Origin: Pyrodictiaceae archaeon
Lineage (GTDB): Archaea > Thermoproteota > Thermoprotei_A > Sulfolobales > WANQ01
Direction of reading: 5' to 3'
DNA length: 64,000 bases
NCBI GenBank assembly: GCA_015521735.1
Contig: WANQ01000003.1
Location: 98,742 to 162,741 of the forward strand
Position 1 is the stretch's first letter; every line of letters begins with the position of its first letter. Below, piece after piece: positions 1 to 8,293 of this stretch. Below the pieces are notes generated by a model. That model did no database searches. It worked only from the letters and a program-made list of their open reading frames with translations, and had not been told where the DNA came from. The translations under genes were made by a program, and so were the position numbers.

Positions 1-5
1 CAGTA

Positions 6-911
6 TTGGTGAAACTAGCATATATTTACAAGCAACTAAATAATAGGGACTTTAAGGTATTACTAGTGTTAGAGAAGTATTTAACTAAGTACGAGTATGT
101 TCCCGTTGAAATTATAGAGAAGGAGGCAAGACTACCACCACAACACCTAGCTCTTAGTCTATCAAAGCTTAGTAAACTAAAACTAATACAGAGAAGACTT
201 GGATCGCTAACGGGGTACCGTATAACGTATCTTGGCTACGACTGCTTAGCTATTAGAAGCCTTGTTCAAAGAGGGGTATTAGCGGCTTTAGGAGATAGAA
301 TGGGTGTTGGAAAGGAGAGTGACGTATATGTGGGTTTAACTCCTACTGAGGAGAAAGTTATAGTCAAGTTCCTTAGGATAGGTAGAACTAGTTTTAGGCA
401 AACAAGAAGAGTAAGGTCTTGGGCTGAAGGAAAACCAGAGTACGGCTGGCTTATGCAGTCAAGAGTTGCAGCTGAAAGAGAGTATAAGGCATTAGAGCTA
501 TTGTACAAGGTTAAAGCTAAAGTCCCTAAACCCTATGGTAGGAGTAGACATGTAGTAGTAACATCATATGTTGAAGGCGTTGAACTATACCGCTACGATA
601 ATCCAAGGAATCCACACCATATGTTGAAGACTATACTAGACACTCTCCGTAAAGCGTACTTGGATGTAGGAATAGTTCACGGCGACTTAAGTGAATACAA
701 TGTACTAGTAGTGATAAGCGATGAAGGATTAGAGGATCCATATATAATAGATTGGCCTCAATATGTTTATAGGGAAGACCCTCAGTCAGAGTACTTGCTT
801 AAAAGAGATGTAGAATACATTGTAAAATTCTTTAAACGTAAATACCGGTTAGAAGTAGATTTAGAAAGGGCGCTTCGCTACGTTCGGGGAGAAGTAGATG
901 AACCATTCTAG
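6..911 (+). CDS. rio2: RIO2-family atypical serine kinase
   Basis: RIO2 is an atypical kinase/ATPase that acts in the cytoplasm in late maturation of the small ribosomal subunit. The N-terminal 80 or so residues form the RIO2-specific winged helix. They are followed by the phosphate-binding motif GVGKESDVYVG (about 100-110), the ATP lysine K121, the catalytic loop HGDLSEYN (H225, D227, N232) and the metal-binding D249 in IIDW. The length of 301 residues is normal. The start is the TTG at 6 or the GTG at 9; both agree with where archaeal RIO2 proteins begin, so the gene looks complete. Its end overlaps the next gene by 14 bases. Confidence 0.95.
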   Translation: MVKLAYIYKQLNNRDFKVLLVLEKYLTKYEYVPVEIIEKEARLPPQHLALSLSKLSKLKLIQRRLGSLTGYRITYLGYDCLAIRSLVQRGVLAALGDRMGVGKESDVYVGLTPTEEKVIVKFLRIGRTSFRQTRRVRSWAEGKPEYGWLMQSRVAAEREYKALELLYKVKAKVPKPYGRSRHVVVTSYVEGVELYRYDNPRNPHHMLKTILDTLRKAYLDVGIVHGDLSEYNVLVVISDEGLEDPYIIDWPQYVYREDPQSEYLLKRDVEYIVKFFKRKYRLEVDLERALRYVRGEVDEPF

Positions 912-2943
912 CAAGGATACTGGGAAGCAGTTACTCATAATGGGCGTTGACCTAGTCTCACATGGTGGTAAGGGTAGAGCACCCAAGTATGCACTTGTAT
1001 TATTGAAGAGTAGTGGAGAAGTTGTATTCGAGAGTAGCGAGGTAAGCCTACATAGGCTAATAAGACTTCTATGGGAGTATAGGCCAGATGTACTAGCAGT
1101 AGACAACGTATTCGAACTAGGTGATAGTGAACGTAAACTAGTAAAGTTCTTCAACATTATACCTCCAACAGTTAAGGTAGTCCAGGTTACCAGGTGGAAA
1201 GACGAATTCGTAAACCTAAAAGAAGCAGCTATACGTTCGGGGCTAGGCTTTATTCAAGGCAAGCCCATGCCTCTTAGAACAGCCTACATAGTAGCATTAA
1301 TCGCCTCAAAAGGTTATGGTGTTGAAGTAAAACTGTATGAGGAGAAAACAAAGATAATAGTTTCAAGAACAGCAAGCATTGGTCCTGGGGGTATGAGCCA
1401 GAATAGGTATAAGCGTAGACTTAGAGGTATAGTGCTAAGCCTTACAAGGAAGATTAAGGAAGCACTAGATAAGCATGGACTAGACTACGACCTAACATTC
1501 CGTAAATCAGGTGGAGGCTTAGAGAGTAGTATTTTCACAGTATACGCTCCTAGAGAAAAACTCTATGGCATAGTAAAACCCCTACGTACCAGTGATGTAA
1601 GAGTAGAGATAAGACCAGTATACAAGCCTAAACTAAGCTTCCTCAACCGTGAAGAAGGAGTAGGAGGGCAAAGATACCTAATAGTAGGAGTTGACCCAGG
1701 AATATCTACTGGTGTAGCCATAATAGACATAGACGGGGTACCGTTAACCGTACTTAGTGGTAGAGGCCTAGATAGAGTAGACATAGTAAACAACATACTA
1801 TCCTACGGTATACCATTAGTAATAGCAACAGATGTAAACCCACCACCAGATACAGTAAAGAAGCTAGCATCAATGTTCAACGCAGTACTCTACACACCAC
1901 CACAAAGCCTAACAAGTGAGGAGAAACGACAACTAGTAGAAGACTACATAAGCAAGTATAAGTGGATTAAAATAGAAGACTCTCATCAAAGAGATGCTCT
2001 AGCAGCAGCATTAAGAGCATACCATAGCATTGAGTCAAAGCTAAGGCAGGTAGGAAGCTATTTATCAAGAATTGGGCTCGAGGTATCAGTAGACAATATT
2101 AAGGCTGCAGTAGTTAAGGGTAAGACCATAGCTGAAGCAATTGAAGAGGAAATAGCAAAACTATATGAGGAAGAAGAGGAAGATGTAGAGGAAAAACATA
2201 GACACTACGAAAAGCAGGAGAAACAGGAGAGTATGATAGAGGAGAAGCTTAGAGAAGAACTTAGAGAAGTAAAGATGGAGCGCGAACACCTTAGGGAAAG
2301 AGTCCGTGAGCTTGAGAGAAGGATTAGGCAATTAGAATTTGAGCTAGAATACACTAAGCGTATACCACATAGCCCTGAAGAGGAAGCAGCTAGAACAATA
2401 GAAATGCTTAAAAACGAGGTTAAAGCTCTCAAGGAATACTCACGAGAACTCGAAGAAGAGTTAGCTAGAGTAAGAGATGAGCTAACTAGGTATAGAGAAC
2501 TATTCCTACAGCTAATGAAAAACAAGGTGATACCTGTAAGAAAACTGCACATGCTAACACTTGACGCTATATCTAAGTCTGAGAAAATACTAGGTACGTT
2601 CAGGGAAGGTGAAATAGTCTATATAGAGAATCCAGGATTCTACGAGTCTAAGGCTTTAGAAAAACTAGTTAAATGTAACGTTAAGGCAGTATTACTAGAT
2701 GATGTTGAGGGTAAGGGGCTAGTAGACGCGTTAACAAATAGGATTATTCCAGTACTTAAACTAGAAGACTATTTCGTAGGAGAATTCTTTGACGTAATAC
2801 TAGTTAAATCCGAGATTACCAGGAAAGCTGATGAATTAAGGAAGAAGCTTGAGGAACAACAACGTGTTATTGAGAGGTCAAAGCTGTTAAAGCTATTAGA
2901 AGAGTATAGGTCTTCAAGAAAAGTTGAATTAGGATTCCATTAA
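898..2943 (+). CDS. DUF460 family protein (RNase H-like fold, coiled coil)
   Basis: This 681-residue protein matches the archaeal DUF460 family, whose role is not established. Two RNase H/RuvC-like segments are visible: one at the N-terminus (MGVDLV, near residue 15) and one near residue 260 (VGVDPGISTGVAI). A long charged coiled coil rich in E, K and R runs from about 410 to 540. A final globular domain covers the last 130 residues. The ATG start lies inside the end of the RIO2 gene, so the two are probably co-transcribed. A nucleic-acid function is suggested by the fold only; I do not assign a reaction. Confidence 0.85.
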   Translation: MNHSSKDTGKQLLIMGVDLVSHGGKGRAPKYALVLLKSSGEVVFESSEVSLHRLIRLLWEYRPDVLAVDNVFELGDSERKLVKFFNIIPPTVKVVQVTRWKDEFVNLKEAAIRSGLGFIQGKPMPLRTAYIVALIASKGYGVEVKLYEEKTKIIVSRTASIGPGGMSQNRYKRRLRGIVLSLTRKIKEALDKHGLDYDLTFRKSGGGLESSIFTVYAPREKLYGIVKPLRTSDVRVEIRPVYKPKLSFLNREEGVGGQRYLIVGVDPGISTGVAIIDIDGVPLTVLSGRGLDRVDIVNNILSYGIPLVIATDVNPPPDTVKKLASMFNAVLYTPPQSLTSEEKRQLVEDYISKYKWIKIEDSHQRDALAAALRAYHSIESKLRQVGSYLSRIGLEVSVDNIKAAVVKGKTIAEAIEEEIAKLYEEEEEDVEEKHRHYEKQEKQESMIEEKLREELREVKMEREHLRERVRELERRIRQLEFELEYTKRIPHSPEEEAARTIEMLKNEVKALKEYSRELEEELARVRDELTRYRELFLQLMKNKVIPVRKLHMLTLDAISKSEKILGTFREGEIVYIENPGFYESKALEKLVKCNVKAVLLDDVEGKGLVDALTNRIIPVLKLEDYFVGEFFDVILVKSEITRKADELRKKLEEQQRVIERSKLLKLLEEYRSSRKVELGFH

Positions 2944-2961
2944 CTATTCCACCATGGTCTA

Positions 2962-4176
2962 CTAGAACAATATTACTTTGTCATCCAAGATCAACTTAGT
3001 CACGTTCTTTATACGTGAAAGTTCTTCGTCAACAATACCTTGTATCTCATGGATCATGTCATTTGTAAGCTTTTCCTCTGGTAGTACCTTGACATTAGCT
3101 ATTAGGGGGTCATCTATAGGTCTACCTATTTGACTTAGAATCTTCACGTAAACTTCTCTAACACCTTTAACTTGCTCATATATCTTCTCAGCAGTAATCT
3201 TAGCTACAACATTGTATATCTTACCTACATGGCTTACAGGATTCTTACCAGCAGTAGCTTCAAGGCTCATAGGCCTCATAGGCGTTATTAACCCGTTTAC
3301 ACGGTTACCTCTACCAGTTGCACCATCATCTCCATGCTCAGCTGATGTACCAGTTACAGTTAAGTATACTATGCCTTTATCTGGTCTATCAGCAACGTTA
3401 ACGTAGACTTTAACGTCATAGTCTGGTGCAATACTTGATGCTAGGCTTAGAACTCTATTAGCTATCTCCTCCTTAACAGCTATGTAGTGGTCTAGATCTG
3501 GTGTAAGCTTTGAGACTATGGCTGCAGCAACAGTAATCTCTATGGTCTTATCTCTTCTTAAACCCATAACCTTAACATCTTCTCCTACTTCAGGTAATTC
3601 TTTCTTAACTTTAGGTGAATTCAAGTATCTTTCAACTTCAAATACTATTTTTTCAAGAGTAGTCATTGGGGCATAGCCTACTCCAAAACTAGTATCATTA
3701 GCAAGAGGCATTTTCTTGCCAAGCTCATATACTCCTACGAGATCTACACTACCCTTACCTATCTTATAGTCTACCACAACATGTTCTTCGGGGTCAAGGA
3801 ACCTCATATTCCTCTTAATCCACTCCTTAGCAGCACTAATGAGTAGTGTTCCAACAGGTACTGGTTCTACACCATCACTTGTCTTAACCTCTGTAGTAGC
3901 TCTCCCAGCAATTATAATGTATATCGGCTGAAGTACCTCTCCACCACCAAATCTCGGATTAGCTTGACCACCTACTAGTAGAACTTTATCTAAGTTATGG
4001 TGTAGTATGGTGCCATATCTCTCAATGTAATATTTTGATAAAGCTCTACTAGCAGCTTCAGCTACAGAGTCAGCAATATAGTCTGGGTGGCCTATACCCT
4101 TTCTCTCAACAAGTTCTACTGTAAGTGTTTCAACTGGTTGCCACTTTACCTCCTCTACTACTATGTTCCTTGCCAT
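2962..4176 (-). CDS. mat: Archaeal S-adenosylmethionine synthetase
   Basis: Makes S-adenosylmethionine from methionine and ATP in the cytoplasm. The 404-residue length and sequence fit the archaeal MAT family, which is very divergent from bacterial MetK. The near N-terminal segment [20 protein letters not shown], the [12 protein letters not shown] motif and [20 protein letters not shown] are family hallmarks. The gene is convergent with the DUF460 gene, with 18 bases between the stops. A GGGTGA motif lies just upstream of the ATG, and a weak TATA-like stretch is near 4217. Several methyltransferase-type genes that would use its product lie within 5 kb. Confidence 0.96.
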   Translation of the reverse strand: MARNIVVEEVKWQPVETLTVELVERKGIGHPDYIADSVAEAASRALSKYYIERYGTILHHNLDKVLLVGGQANPRFGGGEVLQPIYIIIAGRATTEVKTSDGVEPVPVGTLLISAAKEWIKRNMRFLDPEEHVVVDYKIGKGSVDLVGVYELGKKMPLANDTSFGVGYAPMTTLEKIVFEVERYLNSPKVKKELPEVGEDVKVMGLRRDKTIEITVAAAIVSKLTPDLDHYIAVKEEIANRVLSLASSIAPDYDVKVYVNVADRPDKGIVYLTVTGTSAEHGDDGATGRGNRVNGLITPMRPMSLEATAGKNPVSHVGKIYNVVAKITAEKIYEQVKGVREVYVKILSQIGRPIDDPLIANVKVLPEEKLTNDMIHEIQGIVDEELSRIKNVTKLILDDKVILF

Positions 4177-4392
4177 TACATGTCACCCGCTATTAGCCTA
4201 GCTACCAGAAACTATAACTCTTTCGTGCACCCGTTATTAGAGAGTGATTCCTGGGAGTAATCAGTAGTTTTTTCCAAAATTAGGCTACAGAAGTATAATT
4301 AACCTAGCCTACTAGTATAAGATACCCTCATGATAGAGTCAGTGTTATACTAGGTTATTGGCAAAGTATTTATTTTTATCTACTAGGCAGTG

Positions 4393-4671
4393 TTATGGGT
4401 TGTAGAAGTCCTTAAGCTTTGCTTGATGGTAGTCTAAGCTAACGAATAATATATTGCTTCCTCTTATTAATGCAGTACCATAATTAGCTATTGGTTCCTC
4501 AGTACCTTCTTTTACCTCAATACAATCATCTAGTATTAAGTTCATGGTGTTATCGCTGAGCCTAAGCTTACCTATGTACTCACTTCCATCCTTTAACTTA
4601 ACTAGTACTACTCTATTAACAGCACTTCTAAGATATTTTAGTGGGCTCTCAAGCCTCGGTGTAGAGCTCAT
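4393..4671 (-). CDS. Sm-like archaeal protein (Lsm/SmAP)
   Basis: A 92-residue Sm-fold protein expected to form a heptameric RNA-binding ring. The Sm1 region covers [19 protein letters not shown], and the Sm2-type segment near the end reads [15 protein letters not shown], matching the usual IRGxNI pattern. I place the start at the ATG at 4671 because GGAGAGGTG lies 5 bases upstream. A TTG at 4692 in the same frame would add seven residues and lacks such a site. A TATA-like TTAAATA is centred near 4756. No partner gene is adjacent. Confidence 0.9.
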   Translation of the reverse strand: MSSTPRLESPLKYLRSAVNRVVLVKLKDGSEYIGKLRLSDNTMNLILDDCIEVKEGTEEPIANYGTALIRGSNILFVSLDYHQAKLKDFYNP

Positions 4672-4827
4672 GGATACACCTCTCCACGACAAAGTCTTGG
4701 TTAGCCATGCCTAGTTATTCGTCATTCATGCTAGGGTAACTACCAGTATTTAAGTCTTGAGGCTTTTTTGGTAAGAAGTTTTCCTATGGCAACCCGTACT
4801 TCCAATACCATAGGGCATTAACTTACG

Positions 4828-5352
4828 TTAAACTCTTACATAGTATATGCAATCCTTTACGTTGAGAGACCCTTCTATTCCCTCAGTACACCCCTTCTTT
4901 TTCAGCAATGTATAGACTATTAAGCTATTCTTTTTAGCTACTTGTCTAACCACATCTATTACTTCGCTTACACTCCTATCTAGTAGGTCTAAAACCGTTA
5001 TCAAGTATATTTTGTTAAACGAGTTTGCTCTGAATGGAATATTGAGTATATCAGCTTGTACTAGGTCAACTTTAGGGCTTATATACAAGTCCTTGTTAAT
5101 GCATTTTAGTAGCATGTTAATACTTATATCTACTCCAACGTAAACATAGTCTCCTTGCACCTTGTCTTCAGCTAAGTACTCGTAGAAAAGACATGTACCA
5201 CAACCAGCATCAAGTACCCTATCTCCTTTACTAGGCATTAACTCGTTTAATTCTATGACATTGTACTTAGCGTACTGTTCATCTCTATATAGTTCATCGT
5301 AGCTATCTGCTGTTGAATCATACTTTACCTTAACGTCTACTGAGGAATTCAA
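4828..5352 (-). CDS. Class I SAM-dependent methyltransferase
   Basis: A small Rossmann-fold methyltransferase. Motif I is VLDAGCGTCLFYEYL, followed by the acidic-loop segment VYVGVDISINML and then VQADILNIPF before the post-I strand. The substrate cannot be told from sequence. The open frame continues upstream to 5397 inside the nucS gene. I chose the TTG at 5352, which leaves a 23-base overlap, but GTG codons at 5367 and 5364 are alternatives, so the first 15 or so residues are uncertain. It sits immediately behind nucS on the same strand and is probably translated from the same message. Confidence 0.8.
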   Translation of the reverse strand: MNSSVDVKVKYDSTADSYDELYRDEQYAKYNVIELNELMPSKGDRVLDAGCGTCLFYEYLAEDKVQGDYVYVGVDISINMLLKCINKDLYISPKVDLVQADILNIPFRANSFNKIYLITVLDLLDRSVSEVIDVVRQVAKKNSLIVYTLLKKKGCTEGIEGSLNVKDCIYYVRV

Positions 5353-6121
5353 GTAAGCTAACACCACTCTTACTAGTCTTCTGTTTCTCCTTCTCAATTA
5401 TACCTCTAAGCTTCCTAAGATTCAATTGCTTATATTCTAGTCCTAAACGCTCAACTAGTTCTAATGCTGACTTAGTAATACTTGGTGCAACAAGTATTCC
5501 TCTAACATCTCTACCTATAGACTTACGTACAGCTTGAACATACCTGTAGAGCTGGTTTACTGCTTCCTTAGTAGCAGTAACTCTCTTCAACTCTATCACA
5601 ACTATTCTACCATTCCTATCAATACCGTAGAGGTCTACAAAGCCTGGTTCTACTGGTTTCTCAATACTAGTTATAGACAAGCCTTCTTCTACTAGTTCAG
5701 GTTTAGATGCTAGTAGATCACGTATGTCGTGCTCGCTCATGTATTCTATGAATTCTGCTTTATCAGATAGACTGGAAATAACTACTAGGGAAACCTCGCT
5801 CATACGAACAGTTACTACCTCATGTGGCCTCGTCCTAACAGCTTTTAATACAAGGAGTCCACCTTCAACGTATACGTCTATAATACTGGATTGGGGTTGC
5901 CAGTTTACAGGGGAGTAGCCATTAGGTCTATGGACTAGGAATGCCCAGTCGCTTTTCACGATAATAATTCTCTCTCCTTCACCAAGCGTACTTGCTCCTC
6001 GCCCCTCATAGTCTACAGTACATGAAGCATAGATTAAGACAACCTTATGCTGGGCTATAGCCTTCCTTATAATATCAGCATATTCTTCTAAGCTAAGACC
6101 TTGGTAAACTCTAACATCCAA
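5330..6121 (-). CDS. nucS: NucS/EndoMS mismatch endonuclease
   Basis: NucS cuts both strands at mismatched or branched DNA and replaces MutS/MutL repair in many archaea. The 263-residue length is typical. The N-terminal beta domain precedes a RecB-like nuclease domain with D163 or D168, E177 and K179 in the pattern D-x(n)-ExK, and Q190 shortly after. The extreme C-terminus (GVSLLEFLSRR) resembles a PCNA-interacting tail, as known for the family. The TTG start at 6121 is supported by an AGGAGGT ribosome-binding site about 11 bases upstream. The gene overlaps the following methyltransferase. Confidence 0.93.
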   Translation of the reverse strand: MDVRVYQGLSLEEYADIIRKAIAQHKVVLIYASCTVDYEGRGASTLGEGERIIIVKSDWAFLVHRPNGYSPVNWQPQSSIIDVYVEGGLLVLKAVRTRPHEVVTVRMSEVSLVVISSLSDKAEFIEYMSEHDIRDLLASKPELVEEGLSITSIEKPVEPGFVDLYGIDRNGRIVVIELKRVTATKEAVNQLYRYVQAVRKSIGRDVRGILVAPSITKSALELVERLGLEYKQLNLRKLRGIIEKEKQKTSKSGVSLLEFLSRR

Positions 6122-6257
6122 AGCAGTATAACCTCCTACCTGGATTCCACCACTACATTATACTCGTCTACCACTTACTCCACGATAATAATGTCACGTA
6201 AGTAGATCTTAAAAGACTAGTGTAGACTAGGTAAATGGGTAGAAGTAGCAGACATAG

Positions 6258-6268
6258 TATACCCCTTA
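6258..6268 (+). promoter_or_regulatory. TATA-like promoter element
   Basis: The element CCTTATAACTT lies about 26 bases before the TTG start of the MBL-fold gene at 6290. That spacing suggests a leaderless or nearly leaderless transcript, as is common in Crenarchaeota. Confidence 0.5.
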
Positions 6269-6289
6269 TAACTTTAGAGATGAGTAGAG

Positions 6290-7174
6290 TTGAAGCTAAA
6301 GCTCATAGCATTTGATAGTATGGGAGTTAGATCTATGGCTACAGTAGTTGAGACAAATGATGCCAAGATATTCATTGACCCTGGAGCAGCATTAGCTCCA
6401 CGTAGATATGGTCTACCTCCTCACCCACTAGAATATGAGAGGCTAAACGAGCTACTAGGCAATATAAGGAAGGAACTTGAGGACACAGACATAGTAATTA
6501 TATCCCACTACCACTACGACCACTATCTAAGAGATCCAGAAGACGCTGAACTCTACAGGGGCAAGATATTACTTGTAAAGAATCCAATGGTGTCAATAAA
6601 TACTAGTCAGAAGATTAGAGCTCACAGGTTATTCAAGAAAAACCGTGTAGAAGAAATAGCTAGAAAAATAATCGTAGCCGATGGCATAGAATACAGGGTT
6701 GACTCTACTATTATAAAATTCTCACAACCCTTACCCCATGGAGTAGAAGGTACACCCCTAGGCTATGTACTAATGGTAATGGTTGAAGAAGAAGGGTACA
6801 GGATACTTCACACAAGTGATGTACAAGGACCTATGCATGATAAGTCTCTAGAACTAATACTAGAATGGAGTCCTAACAAGATAATACTATGTGGGCCACC
6901 AACATACTTTGAAGGATACAAGGTACCAATTGAATGGGTAAGGAGGGGTCTAGAGAACATGGTTAAACTGTTAAGTATAAAAAGTCTTGAAACACTTATA
7001 GTAGACCACCACTTGTTAAGGGACATAGACTACATGGAGAAAATAGATGAACTGGTAAGGCTTTCAAAAGCTGTAGGAGTAAGAGTTCTAAGTGCAGCAG
7101 AGTACATGGGCTTAGAAGTCAGCCAACTCGAAGCTAGGAGGAAAGAGCTATGGGGTAGGGAGGGTGAAGGCTAA
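6290..7174 (+). CDS. UPF0282 family metallo-beta-lactamase-fold hydrolase
   Basis: A 294-residue MBL-fold protein of the archaeal UPF0282 type. The metal-binding signature HYHYDH (H73, H75, D77, H78) is intact. Further conserved metal-ligand positions appear around HTSDVQGP and DHHLLRD. Members of this family are uncharacterised; a hydrolase is implied by the fold but the substrate is unknown. The TTG start fits the TATA spacing upstream. The gene overlaps the start of the next gene by 11 bases, so the two probably form an operon. Confidence 0.88.
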   Translation: MKLKLIAFDSMGVRSMATVVETNDAKIFIDPGAALAPRRYGLPPHPLEYERLNELLGNIRKELEDTDIVIISHYHYDHYLRDPEDAELYRGKILLVKNPMVSINTSQKIRAHRLFKKNRVEEIARKIIVADGIEYRVDSTIIKFSQPLPHGVEGTPLGYVLMVMVEEEGYRILHTSDVQGPMHDKSLELILEWSPNKIILCGPPTYFEGYKVPIEWVRRGLENMVKLLSIKSLETLIVDHHLLRDIDYMEKIDELVRLSKAVGVRVLSAAEYMGLEVSQLEARRKELWGREGEG

Positions 7175-7799
7175 GAACGTATTATTTGTAATAGAGCATC
7201 TTGAGCCAAGACTATCTAAGTGGATGCTACTAGAATACAAGCATGCTTCAAAGATAGTTGGTAGAAGTAGACTGGTAATAACTAATGCACTAGAATTCAA
7301 GGATGAACTAAAGGATCTAGGCACAGTCTATGGTGAGAGTATTACCGATATACTAGGATCGAAGATAAAATATAGGAAAGCTATAGTACTCGACCCTAAA
7401 GCCGGAAAACTACTTGAACCAAACGATATAGTTGATGGCACAGTAATAATAGTTGGAGGAATAATGGGCGATCACCCACCTAAGGGTAGAACCTGGACTC
7501 TATTAACAAGTAAACTACTTGGAAGAGCTGAACCACGTAGCCTAGGCCCCTACCAGTTTAGTATTGATGGAGCCATCTACATGGCCTACCAGGTAGTATT
7601 GGGTAAGAGGTTAAGTGAAGTAGAAGTAGTATACGGTATTGAAGTTGAAGTACCATCACCTATTAAGGGGATAACACATAGCATAAAACTACCATACGCT
7701 TACCCAGTAGTCAATGGGAAACCCTTACTTGCACCAGGACTACTAGACTACCTTAAATACAGTGTACAATTAGAGGAGGAAGAACTAATAGGCAAGTAG
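7164..7799 (+). CDS. SPOUT-type methyltransferase-like protein (DUF431/Sfm1-like)
   Basis: A 211-residue protein whose C-terminal half contains GGIMGDHPPKGRTW followed by RSLGPYQFSIDGA. These are the conserved blocks of the DUF431 family, which includes yeast Sfm1, a SPOUT methyltransferase that modifies an arginine of ribosomal protein uS3. Known of the family: a knotted SAM-binding fold. Inferred: a methyltransferase with a ribosome-related substrate in this organism, although the archaeal substrate is not known. It is translationally coupled to the preceding MBL-fold gene by an 11-base overlap. Confidence 0.7.
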   Translation: MKAKNVLFVIEHLEPRLSKWMLLEYKHASKIVGRSRLVITNALEFKDELKDLGTVYGESITDILGSKIKYRKAIVLDPKAGKLLEPNDIVDGTVIIVGGIMGDHPPKGRTWTLLTSKLLGRAEPRSLGPYQFSIDGAIYMAYQVVLGKRLSEVEVVYGIEVEVPSPIKGITHSIKLPYAYPVVNGKPLLAPGLLDYLKYSVQLEEEELIGK

Positions 7800-7809
7800 C
7801 CATGTGAGC

Positions 7810-7817
7810 CTATAAGC
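7810..7817 (+). promoter_or_regulatory. TATA-like element for the 7840 RNA
   Basis: CTATAAGC is centred near 7814, about 26 bases before the first base of the hairpin stem at 7840. No plus-strand protein gene follows within 400 bases, so this promoter would serve the small RNA. Confidence 0.45.
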
Positions 7818-7839
7818 CTGTTACCCTAAACATAGTTCT

Positions 7840-7887
7840 CTGGACGCTGACTCCCGAGGAGTTCCTCGGGCTGGATGAAGCGTCCAG
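7840..7887 (+). ncRNA. Kink-turn hairpin RNA (candidate L7Ae-binding sRNA)
   Basis: This is a GC-rich island in an AT-rich gap. A 9-bp stem (7840-7848 with 7879-7887) is followed by an asymmetric internal loop and then a 7-bp stem (7853-7859 with 7864-7870) capped by AGUU. The loop strands carry CUGA on the 5' side and GGAUGA on the 3' side, the two halves of a kink-turn as in box C/D. Only the plus strand has the kink-turn sequence. A 9-bp stem leading to a kink-turn is the upper part of archaeal H/ACA guides, but I see no ACA box or lower stem. It may instead be an atypical guide or a 3' UTR element. Confidence 0.5.
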
Positions 7888-8241
7888 TCAAGGCCCCCCA
7901 GTCACGTTCTTAGCAGTTACTAGTTCTTCAGGTAGATTCAGGTTGTATAAAGTAAACCAGGTTAGTATCCAAGCACTATAATACAATGTTACACCCTTAC
8001 CAAGTATGTGCGTCTTCTTCAATCCCTTAAACATACGGGATACTATGGGTATGGTGGCAAAGTATAGTATTGTTGCTAGAAACCATCCAATACCACTCTC
8101 CATCCACCCACCACTAAGGCTAACCAGCCTACCATCTATTAGCCAGAAAACTACACCGACAACCACACCCCATAATAGTCTAAGAACCATTACCTTGCCC
8201 TCAACACTAAGACTACCCACGGCTCCTTTAAGCCTAGCCAA
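7888..8241 (-). CDS. Small multi-pass membrane protein, unknown function
   Basis: An ORF of 117 residues with three likely membrane segments: VLRLLWGVVVGVVFWLI (about 19-35), IGWFLATILYFATIPIV (about 51-67) and VTLYYSAWILTWFTLY. Short charged loops separate them. I do not recognise the family. The start is a TTG at 8241; an internal ATG at residue 18 would remove only the charged leader. It is divergent from rqcH and its stop lies directly against the 3' end of the kink-turn hairpin. Codon use matches the neighbours, which supports a real gene. Confidence 0.6.
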   Translation of the reverse strand: MARLKGAVGSLSVEGKVMVLRLLWGVVVGVVFWLIDGRLVSLSGGWMESGIGWFLATILYFATIPIVSRMFKGLKKTHILGKGVTLYYSAWILTWFTLYNLNLPEELVTAKNVTGGP

Positions 8242-8293
8242 TACTACTTATCCCTCCGTCTACGCTAAGATGTGTAGTGAGTGGTATAAAGCT

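Noticed and set aside
8006..8293. Upstream extension of the rqcH reading frame to an ATG at 8006.
   Set aside because: The extra residues are Pro/Thr/Ser-rich antisense of the membrane-protein gene on the other strand; the family begins near 8294.
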